Shown piece after piece: positions 5,423 through 11,620 of a stretch of 14,950 nucleotides of DNA. Within the stretch, counting starts at the first letter, position 1. Each line of letters starts with the position of its first letter. The translations under genes were made by a program, and so were the position numbers. The notes beneath the pieces are model-generated. The model saw nothing but the letters and a program-made list of their open reading frames with translations, was not told the DNA's origin and ran no database searches. Origin of the DNA: Thermoanaerobaculia bacterium. GTDB lineage: Bacteria; Acidobacteriota; Thermoanaerobaculia; Multivoradales; UBA5704. The stretch lies in assembly GCA_025937035.1 (NCBI GenBank), contig JAICSG010000023.1, forward strand, positions 1-14,950, written 5' to 3'.

Positions 5423-6790
5423 ATGACGCATCTCGGGAAGGGAGAGTTCGAGAGCTTTCTGACCGACCGGCTGGATGCGGCGGACAGGAAGCGAGTGCTC
5501 CGCCATCTCAGCGGCTGTTCCTCTTGTCGCCGGCGTCTGCGGGAGGCAGCCGAGGTTCTCCTGGGGGATGAGCCTTGGATGGTGGCCGAGCCGGTGTCGG
5601 AGGATCAGTATGACGCTGCTCTCGCTCGCTCCGCCGTCTTCGCGCGGAGTCTCCAGAAGCGCTGGCGGAAGGAGGGGGAGAAGCTTGAGGAGGCCCTCGC
5701 CTGCCTTGATCAGGCCCCGGGAGGTCTAGGCGACGAAAGCTTCCCCTGGCGTCGGGCTCAGGCGCTCCACGGCTGGCCGTTGTGCGAGGCTCTGCTGCGG
5801 AAGAGCTACGAGGCGCGGTTCACCGACCCCAAGCGGATGCTGAGCCTGGCGGAGAGCGCCGCCGGGGTGGCCAAGCACATCAAGGCGGAGAAATACCCCT
5901 GGCCAGGGTTTGTTGCCGACCTCCGCGCCCGCACCTTTGCCGAGCTTGGCAATGCCTATCGAGTGAATGACCGCTTTTCGGAAGCGGACACCGCTTTTGA
6001 GCGTGCTATCGGCTTTCTGGACGAGGGGACGGGAGATCCTCTTTTGCAGGCCCGGGTCCTGGACCTGTTCGCCTCTTTACGGAGCGCCCAGCGAAGGCTG
6101 GACGACGCCATAGAGATGCTTGAGCTCGTCTACGGTCTCTATCTCGAAGCGGAGGATCGCCACCTCGCCGGGAGGGCCTTGATCTCCAAGGGCATGAACA
6201 CCCGTTGTCAGGGCCAACCACGCGAGGCCGTGTCTCTTTTCGCAAGAGGCTTGGAGCTCATCGAGCGGGAGCGCGATCCACAGCTTGGTAGCATTGGACA
6301 ACAAGCATTGCTGGATGCCCTCACGGACTGCGGCGAGTACCGGCAGGCCAGCGGCCTTCTGCTTCAGAGCGGCTTGCGGGAGGCCTTCGCGGCCGAGCCG
6401 CTCAATCTTCTGAAGCTCCGCTGGGTGGAAGGAAAGATCCATGCCGGGCTCGGCCGTCCCGAAAAGGCGGAGCGCGCCTTTGTCGAGGTACGCCGGGAGT
6501 ACCTGCGGATGGGACAGGTTTACGACGCCGCGCTGGTGGGGCTGGAGCTTTCGTCGGTCTGGCTGCGGCAGGGGCGGCCTGCCCAGGTGCGGGAGCTGGC
6601 CGAGGAGATGTATCAGACTTTCGTGGAGCTGGGCGTGCAGCCGGAGGCGGCCCGGGCGTTGTACTTCGTGCGCGAGGCCTGTCTCTATCAGGCGGTCACC
6701 GTGGCGATGATCGAACGGGTACGGCAGTTCCTGGAGCGGCTCCCCTGGCATCCGGGTCTGCGATTCGAGCCGGCTCTGTTCGCGTCGTAG
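5423..6790 (+). CDS. zf-HC2-like zinc finger / TPR-repeat protein, soluble
   Basis: A 455-residue protein. The ATG at 5423 has GGAGGGG at 5411-5417. Residues 8-40 resemble the N-terminal anti-sigma zinc finger (zf-HC2): EFESFLTDRLDAADRKRVLRHL, then H28-x3-C32-x2-C35. Unlike membrane anti-sigma factors there is no transmembrane helix. From about residue 80 onward the protein is alpha-helical, with TPR-like units recognisable at 165-200 (FAELGNAYRVNDRFSEADTAF), 208-240, 250-285 (ALISKGMNTRCQGQPREAV), 335-362 (IHAGLGRPEKAERAFVEV) and 365-402. This architecture suggests a cytoplasmic scaffold or sensor that could hold a sigma factor or regulator, but no sigma gene is in the window. It lies 124 bp after the secreted repeat protein and overlaps the convergent XRE gene by 95 bp. 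Function unknown. Confidence 0.8.
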   Translation: MTHLGKGEFESFLTDRLDAADRKRVLRHLSGCSSCRRRLREAAEVLLGDEPWMVAEPVSEDQYDAALARSAVFARSLQKRWRKEGEKLEEALACLDQAPGGLGDESFPWRRAQALHGWPLCEALLRKSYEARFTDPKRMLSLAESAAGVAKHIKAEKYPWPGFVADLRARTFAELGNAYRVNDRFSEADTAFERAIGFLDEGTGDPLLQARVLDLFASLRSAQRRLDDAIEMLELVYGLYLEAEDRHLAGRALISKGMNTRCQGQPREAVSLFARGLELIERERDPQLGSIGQQALLDALTDCGEYRQASGLLLQSGLREAFAAEPLNLLKLRWVEGKIHAGLGRPEKAERAFVEVRREYLRMGQVYDAALVGLELSSVWLRQGRPAQVRELAEEMYQTFVELGVQPEAARALYFVREACLYQAVTVAMIERVRQFLERLPWHPGLRFEPALFAS

Positions 6791-7142
6791 CGTCCAGATC
6801 GGCGGCCGGAGCTTCGGGAAGCACTCCGTGCCGCTGCAGGATCTCAAGCACCTTCGCTTCGAGCTCGTCGACTCCCGCGCCCGCCGGTGTCTCGGCGGGC
6901 GGGACCGGACCCAGGTAGGCCCGCCGGAAAAGATCGAGCCACTCCAGGCCGAGCGCGTCGGCAATCTGGAGCAGATGGCCCACCGTCATCGTGATCTTGC
7001 CGCAGAGCACCTTCTGGTAGACGGAGTTTCCCACCCCCATCTTCTGCTCCAGGGAGCGGATGGAGACGCCCTGGCTCCGGATCTCGTCCCGGAGGATGAC
7101 TGCCAGGCGCTGGGTTTCCCGTTGATAGCGGTCTCGATCCAC
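6696..7142 (-). CDS. XRE-type helix-turn-helix transcriptional regulator
   Basis: A 148-residue protein starting at GTG (7142). Residues 12-72 form a Cro/C1-type HTH: RLAVILRDEIRSQGVSIRSL, the turn EQKMGVGNSVYQKVLCGK, then ITMTVGHLLQIADALGLEWLDLF, which matches the family's usual helix 4-5 pattern. Residues 78-90 are a proline-rich linker, and 91-107 a short helix (VDELEAKVLEILQRHGV). The tail (111-148) is rich in Ala, Pro and Arg and probably disordered; it is encoded opposite the 3' end of the TPR gene over 95 bp. There is no Shine-Dalgarno; TATACT lies 7 nt before the GTG. A palindrome at 7165-7180 could be its own operator. Its convergent neighbour (zf-HC2/TPR) and the secreted repeat protein may form its functional context, but no target is proven. 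Confidence 0.85.
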   Translation of the reverse strand: MDRDRYQRETQRLAVILRDEIRSQGVSIRSLEQKMGVGNSVYQKVLCGKITMTVGHLLQIADALGLEWLDLFRRAYLGPVPPAETPAGAGVDELEAKVLEILQRHGVLPEAPAADLDATTRTEPARIADPDARGAAPGTAVPVRSSPR

Positions 7143-7149
7143 GGATCGT

Positions 7150-7155
7150 AGTATA
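7150..7155 (-). promoter_or_regulatory. -10 box of the XRE regulator gene
   Basis: The minus strand reads TATACT (5 of 6 to consensus), 7 nt before the GTG start at 7142. Initiation would be at the start codon, giving a leaderless mRNA, consistent with no ribosome binding site. The expected -35 region (about 7173-7178, GCGGCA on the minus strand) is poor and falls inside the 7165-7180 palindrome. Confidence 0.45.
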
Positions 7156-7164
7156 GAGCACTGG

Positions 7165-7180
7165 AGGCGGCGTGCCGCCT
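7165..7180. promoter_or_regulatory. AGGCGGC-GT-GCCGCCT palindrome upstream of the XRE gene
   Basis: Perfect 7-bp arms around a GT centre lie in the 62-bp gap between the second ClC gene (stop at 7205) and the XRE start (7142). It covers the -35 position of the XRE promoter, so it fits an autoregulatory operator. Alternatively it is the hairpin of a terminator for the ClC gene, although no T-run follows on the minus strand and a 2-nt loop is too tight without fraying. Confidence 0.45.
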
Positions 7181-7204
7181 GTGGATCTGCGCTGGCAGGG
7201 CTCT

Positions 7205-9049
7205 TTAAGACCCGCCCCCCCGCTCGCGCAGGTTCTCTTCCTGGAAAAGCCGCACCCGCGCCCGCATGATGCCGGCGCGGCCCAGATATCCCAGCAGGTG
7301 GCGAGGGTCTTGCCGGTCGACGACCGGCAGCCGGCCGATGTCGTGCGCCAGCATGCGGGCCACGGCGTCGCGCAGGAGCTCGTCGGGATAGGCGACGATC
7401 AGGTCCCGCGTGCCGGCCTCCAGCACGCTCGCGGCCCGCCCCTGCTCGCTCTCCATCGCCCGCATCAGATCGCTGCGGGTGATGATCCCCGCCAGCTCGC
7501 CTCGCGCGTCGACAATGGGGATACCCTGGCGGCCGGTCAGAGCCGGGTCGCCGGCGGCGATGCGGGCGGAGAGCTCGGCCACCGTCATCGTCGCCGGGAT
7601 GGTCACGACGCCGCGATCCATGACCTCGCCGATGCGGTGGACCTCGAAAGGATCGACGCTGTACTCACGCACCAGGTGATGGCCGCGCCGGGCGAGCTTC
7701 TCGGTGAGGATCGAACGGCGCAGCAGCAGGACGGTCGTGCCGTGCGCCACGACCGCTCCCACCAGCAGGGCCGGCAGCACGTTCCAATCGTGAGTGAGCT
7801 CGACGGTGAAGAGGATCGCCGTCAGCGGAGACCGCATCGTGCCGCCCATCATCGCCGACATGCTGACCATGGCCCACAGCCCGGTATCGCCGACCGGGAT
7901 CAGCCCTGATTCCAAGACTCCCAGGCCGCCGCCCATGATGAGGAGCGGCGCGAGCACGCCTCCCGAGGTGCCCGACCCCAGGGCCACGGCCCAGACCGCG
8001 GCCTTGAGGAAGAGCAGCGACGCGGCCGAGCCGCCCGTGAGATGTCCGGCGAGCAGATCCCGAATGGTGTCGTAACCCACCCCCAGCACGCGCGGGTCGA
8101 GCAGGCCGCCGACGCCTACCGCCAGGCCGCCGAGGATCGGCCACCACATCCAGTGCACCGGCAGCTTGGCGAAGAGGTCCTCGCAGGCGTAGACGAGGGC
8201 GGTCAACATCCCCGACGCCACACCGGCCAGCAGGCCGACGGCGGCGGCGTATCCAAGCGTCTCGGCCCCCAGGACGGCATGGGCGGGGACCGGGAAGATC
8301 GGCCCGGCGCCGAGCAACGGCACCCGCACCACTGCCGCGACCACCGAGGCGACCGCCACCGGGATGAAGCTGCGCGGCTTCCACTCGAAGAGCAGCAGCT
8401 CGACGGCCAGCAGCACCGCCGCCATCGGCGTGACGAAGATGGCCGCCATGCCGGCGGCGGCACCGGCAACCAGCAGCGTCTTACGCTCCGCCGAAGAGAG
8501 ACGGAAGAGCTGGGCGATCAGCGAGCCCACGGCGCCGCCGGTCATGATGATGGGCCCCTCGGCGCCGAACGGGCCGCCGGTGCCGATGGAGAGCGCCGAG
8601 GAGACCGGCTTGAGCACGGCGACCTTGGGCTCGACGCGACTCCGCCCGATGAGGATAGCCTCCAGCGCCTCGGGGATGCCGTGGCCGCGGATCTTCTCGG
8701 AGCCGTAGCGCGCCATCAGGCCGATCACCAGGCCGCCGATCACCGGCACCAGCACCGCCCAACCCCCCAGCTGATTGCCGGCGGGCGAGACGAATTGAGA
8801 GGAGAAGCGCTGGTAGTAGGCGAGGTTCGTGATGACCGCGATCAGCCAGACCAGCGCGTAGGCGACCAGCGCCGCCGCCACGCCGATTCCCACGGCCAGG
8901 CCGGAGAGCACCAGGACGCGGCGGTCGGTGCTGAAGTCCGCCAGCTCGTCTCGTTGCTGATGTGGCTTCGGGTGGGAGAGCTCGTCAGTCGGAGCGTGCA
9001 CGGAGTCCTCGCGCGGGGACAACGCCGCTTCGATTGCGGCGCGATCCAT
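7205..9049 (-). CDS. ClC chloride channel/transporter with C-terminal CBS pair (copy 2)
   Basis: A 614-residue ClC paralogue of the gene at 2743-4485. It has a longer hydrophilic N-terminus (residues 1-43, histidine- and acid-rich) before the first membrane helix. The filter motifs are intact: GHGIP (122-126), GAEGP with gating glutamate E164 (162-166), and GTSGGVLAP (360-368). VELLLFEW (217-224) again places leucine after the conserved glutamate, where E. coli ClC has the proton glutamate E203, so uncoupled transport is possible. CBS domains occupy about 473-533 and 538-597. The two copies share long blocks in the pore but differ in the termini, so they are diverged paralogues rather than a recent duplication. 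The ATG at 9049 lacks a clear Shine-Dalgarno. The gene begins 33 bp after aroC on the same strand, so it may be co-transcribed with it. Confidence 0.94.
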   Translation of the reverse strand: MDRAAIEAALSPREDSVHAPTDELSHPKPHQQRDELADFSTDRRVLVLSGLAVGIGVAAALVAYALVWLIAVITNLAYYQRFSSQFVSPAGNQLGGWAVLVPVIGGLVIGLMARYGSEKIRGHGIPEALEAILIGRSRVEPKVAVLKPVSSALSIGTGGPFGAEGPIIMTGGAVGSLIAQLFRLSSAERKTLLVAGAAAGMAAIFVTPMAAVLLAVELLLFEWKPRSFIPVAVASVVAAVVRVPLLGAGPIFPVPAHAVLGAETLGYAAAVGLLAGVASGMLTALVYACEDLFAKLPVHWMWWPILGGLAVGVGGLLDPRVLGVGYDTIRDLLAGHLTGGSAASLLFLKAAVWAVALGSGTSGGVLAPLLIMGGGLGVLESGLIPVGDTGLWAMVSMSAMMGGTMRSPLTAILFTVELTHDWNVLPALLVGAVVAHGTTVLLLRRSILTEKLARRGHHLVREYSVDPFEVHRIGEVMDRGVVTIPATMTVAELSARIAAGDPALTGRQGIPIVDARGELAGIITRSDLMRAMESEQGRAASVLEAGTRDLIVAYPDELLRDAVARMLAHDIGRLPVVDRQDPRHLLGYLGRAGIMRARVRLFQEENLRERGGGS

Positions 9050-9082
9050 CGTAGCACGACGTTTCCCGTAAAGGCCGCCGGG

Positions 9083-10261
9083 TCAGCCCGGCCAGGCCCG
9101 CTGCTGCGCCGCCGTCGCCTCCCAGTGGCTCCTGATCTCCCGCATGGAGTCCCCGCCCAGCTTCTCCAGCAGGGCGTCGGCGAGCACCAGGGCTACCATG
9201 GCTTCCGCGATCACCCCGGCGGCGGGGAGGGCGGTGACGTCGCTCCGCTCGTATTGGGAGGTGCGGGCCTCCAGGGTGTCGAGGTCGACGCTGGGCAGCC
9301 CTTTGCGGAGGGTGGCGATCGGCTTCTTGTAGGCGGTGATCACCACGTCCTCGCCGTTGGTGACGCCCCCCTCCAGGCCGCCGGCGCGGTTGGTGGGGCG
9401 GACCCAGCGGCCGTCCTCGGTCCGCTCGATGGCGTCGTGGGCCGCGCTGCCGAAGCCTTGCGAGGCGGTCACGCCGGCGCCGATCTCCACCGCCTTGACG
9501 GCGTGGATCGAGAGGATCGCCTGGGCAAGGCGGCCGTCGAGCTTCTCGTCCCACTGCACGTGCGAGCCGAGCCCGGGCGGGACCCCGTGAGCGATCACCG
9601 TCACCGCCCCCCCGAGGGTATCCCCCTCCTCCTTGGCCTGCTCGACCAGGCGGACCATCTCGGGCTCCAGCCCGCGGTCGATCGCCCGCAGGGGGGAGGT
9701 CTCGTCCACCTGGAGCAGGTCCTCCCAGGTGGGGACCGGGGCGTCGGCGCCGATTGGCCCCAGGGAGCGGACGCCGCTCTTGATCTCGATCCCGAATTCG
9801 GCCAGCAGCATGCGGGCGAAGGCGCCGGCCGCCACCCGGGCGGTGGTCTCGCGGGCGGAGGCCCGTTCGAGGATGTCCCGCAGGTCGTGCCGCTGGTACT
9901 TGATCCCCCCGGCGAGGTCGGTGTGCCCCGGCCGCGGCGACTTGAGGCGCCGGGTCTCCACCAGGTGGGGATCGGTCGCCTCGGGCCCCATGATCTTCTC
10001 CCAGCTCACGTAGTCGCGGTTCTGGATCCAGAGGACCAGGGGGGAGCCCAGGGTCTCGCCGCCGCGCACGCCGCCGCGGACCTCGGCGGTGTCCTTCTCG
10101 ATCTGCATGCGGCGTCCGCGGCCGAAGCCGTGCTGGCGCCGGGCGAGGTCGCGGGCCAGGAGGTCGAAGTCCACCCGCATTCCGGCGGGCAGTCCGGTAA
10201 GGATCGCGGTGAGGCCCGGACCATGGCTCTCACCGCCGGTCGTCAGATGAAGCCGGCGCAT
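9083..10261 (-). CDS. aroC: Chorismate synthase
   Basis: Converts 5-enolpyruvylshikimate-3-phosphate to chorismate with reduced FMN, the last common step of aromatic amino acid synthesis. The 392-residue length is normal for the longer bacterial form. All signature segments are present: GGESHGPGL (9-17), RRQHGFGRGRRM (41-52), RPGHTDLAG (110-118), SARETTARVAAGA (135-147), SIHAVKAVEIG (251-261), NRAGGLEGG (291-299) and ERSDVTALPAAG (338-349). Both catalytic-site histidines, in ESHG (H13) and RRQHG (H44), are intact. The ATG at 10261 opens MRRLHLTTGGESHG, the expected N-terminus. There is no Shine-Dalgarno; a TATCCT hexamer lies 9 nt upstream. It is divergent from the lanC-like gene (60 bp between starts) and 33 bp upstream of ClC copy 2. 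A housekeeping gene. Confidence 0.98.
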   Translation of the reverse strand: MRRLHLTTGGESHGPGLTAILTGLPAGMRVDFDLLARDLARRQHGFGRGRRMQIEKDTAEVRGGVRGGETLGSPLVLWIQNRDYVSWEKIMGPEATDPHLVETRRLKSPRPGHTDLAGGIKYQRHDLRDILERASARETTARVAAGAFARMLLAEFGIEIKSGVRSLGPIGADAPVPTWEDLLQVDETSPLRAIDRGLEPEMVRLVEQAKEEGDTLGGAVTVIAHGVPPGLGSHVQWDEKLDGRLAQAILSIHAVKAVEIGAGVTASQGFGSAAHDAIERTEDGRWVRPTNRAGGLEGGVTNGEDVVITAYKKPIATLRKGLPSVDLDTLEARTSQYERSDVTALPAAGVIAEAMVALVLADALLEKLGGDSMREIRSHWEATAAQQRAWPG

Positions 10262-10270
10262 GGTGGGGGA

Positions 10271-10314
10271 AGGATATCAGCTTCCGCGCGGGCTCTCGGG
10301 CGCGGTAAGCTTAC
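10271..10314. promoter_or_regulatory. Divergent aroC / lanC-like promoter region with GTAAGCTTAC palindrome
   Basis: Only 60 bp separate the two start codons. The minus strand has TATCCT at 10276-10271, 9 nt before the aroC ATG. A perfect 10-bp palindrome GTAAGCTTAC lies at 10305-10314, ending 7 bp before the lanC-like ATG at 10322, with GGGCG/CGCCC (10298-10302, 10314-10318) flanking it. A regulator or a translation-blocking hairpin could act there. No Shine-Dalgarno or convincing -10 is seen for the lanC-like gene. Confidence 0.35.
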
Positions 10315-10321
10315 GCCCCTC

Positions 10322-11620
10322 ATGAGCACCGAGACGCCTTCCGCCTGGTCCCCGATCCTGCCCCCCGAAGCGGCGGACCGCGCCCTCCGCGTGGTCGAGG
10401 AGATCGCCGCCGACGTCCGCGAATCCGCCGGGGAGCAGGCCGAGGGGGCTCCCTCCTGGCTCCGCCGCGGGCCTTCGCTGGCCGGCGGCGACGCGGGGGA
10501 GGCCTACTTCTTCACCTACCTGGATCAGGCCCGGCCGGGTCAGGGATACGACGATCTGGCGATGACCCTGCTCGAGCGGGCGATCGAGGCCACGGGGTCC
10601 CTGCAGGCCCCTCCGGGGCTCTACAGCGGCTTCTCGGGAGTGGCCTGGACCCTGGAGCACCTGCGCGGCCGGCTCTTCGAGGACGACGGGCAGGAGGACC
10701 CCGGCGAGGAGGTGATCTCGGCCCTCATCGATCACGTGGGCCTATCCCCTTGGCGCGGTCACTACGACCTCATCTCGGGCCTGGTGGGCTTCGCCGTCTA
10801 CGCTCTGGAGCGCCTGCCGCGGCCCGGGGGGCGGGAATGCCTGGAGCGGATCGTGGCCCGCCTGGCGGAGACCGCGGAGCGCCGGCCGGACGGCACTGTG
10901 ACCTGGCTCACCGGTCCCGATCTGATGATCGATCGCGACTTGGAGGCCTATCCCGAAGGGAACTACAACCTCGGGGTGGCGCACGGCGTCCCCGGGGTGA
11001 TCGGGGTGCTGGCGCGAGCCTGCGCCGCCGGGGTGGACGCCCGGGACCTCCTGGACGGCTCCGTCGCCTGGCTGCTGGATCAGAGGATGCCGGAAGGGAG
11101 GGGCTCGTTCTTCGCCTACAACGTGGCGCCGGGCGACGCCGAGCCGAAGCCGACCCGGCTGGCCTGGTGCTACGGCGACCTCGGCCTCGCCACCACTTTG
11201 CTGATGGCCGCCCGGACGGTGGGGGAGGAGAGCTGGGAGCGCGAGGCCTTGACGATCGCCCGCGCCGCCGCCAGGCGCACGGACGAGAAGGAGGCGGGGG
11301 TGGTCGACGCCGGGATCTGCCACGGCGGGGCCGGCATCGGGCACCTGTTCAACCGCCTCTATCAGGCCACGGGCGATCCGGCCCTGCGGGACGCGGCCCT
11401 CTACTGGATCGAGCGGACGCTCGGCTTCCGCAAGCCGGGGCGGGGGTTGGGCGGCTATGAGATGTGGACTGTCGGCGAAGGCACGGAGCTCAACTGGCGC
11501 TCCGACCCCGGCTTCCTCACCGGCTCGTCCGGCGTGGGGCTCGTCCTCCTCGCCGCCGCCACCGCCGTCGAGCCGGAGTGGGACCGGGTGCTGCTGGCGG
11601 ACATTCCGGGACGGCGCTAA
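10322..11620 (+). CDS. LanC-like lanthionine cyclase family protein
   Basis: A 432-residue alpha/alpha-toroid protein of the LanC family, the zinc enzymes that add cysteine thiols to dehydrated Ser/Thr to make lanthionine rings. The open frame extends upstream through the antisense of aroC, but the ATG at 10322 begins a sensible protein. The family's GxxG helix-start motifs recur: YSGFSGVAW (101-109), LISGLVGFAVY (150-160), GVAHGVPGVIGVL (218-230), AWCYGDLGLA (281-290), GICHGGAGIGHLF (331-343) and GFLTGSSGVGLVLL (397-410). Zinc ligands C283, C333 and H334 and the AHG histidine H221 (His212 of NisC) are all present, so it should be catalytically competent. Its stop codon overlaps that of the convergent lanB-like gene by 4 bp. 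The two presumably work together although they need separate promoters. Confidence 0.92.
   Translation: MSTETPSAWSPILPPEAADRALRVVEEIAADVRESAGEQAEGAPSWLRRGPSLAGGDAGEAYFFTYLDQARPGQGYDDLAMTLLERAIEATGSLQAPPGLYSGFSGVAWTLEHLRGRLFEDDGQEDPGEEVISALIDHVGLSPWRGHYDLISGLVGFAVYALERLPRPGGRECLERIVARLAETAERRPDGTVTWLTGPDLMIDRDLEAYPEGNYNLGVAHGVPGVIGVLARACAAGVDARDLLDGSVAWLLDQRMPEGRGSFFAYNVAPGDAEPKPTRLAWCYGDLGLATTLLMAARTVGEESWEREALTIARAAARRTDEKEAGVVDAGICHGGAGIGHLFNRLYQATGDPALRDAALYWIERTLGFRKPGRGLGGYEMWTVGEGTELNWRSDPGFLTGSSGVGLVLLAAATAVEPEWDRVLLADIPGRR

Noticed and set aside
6077..6964. A 295-codon minus-strand open frame overlapping the TPR and XRE genes
   Set aside because: It has no recognisable domain, and both overlapped genes show clear domains in their own frames.
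8042..11620. A single 1192-codon open frame running antisense through ClC copy 2 and aroC and into the LanC-like gene
   Set aside because: Only the last 432 codons show a protein family. The upstream part is the antisense shadow of two well-identified genes, with His/Gly/Asp-rich composition typical of GC-rich antisense frames.
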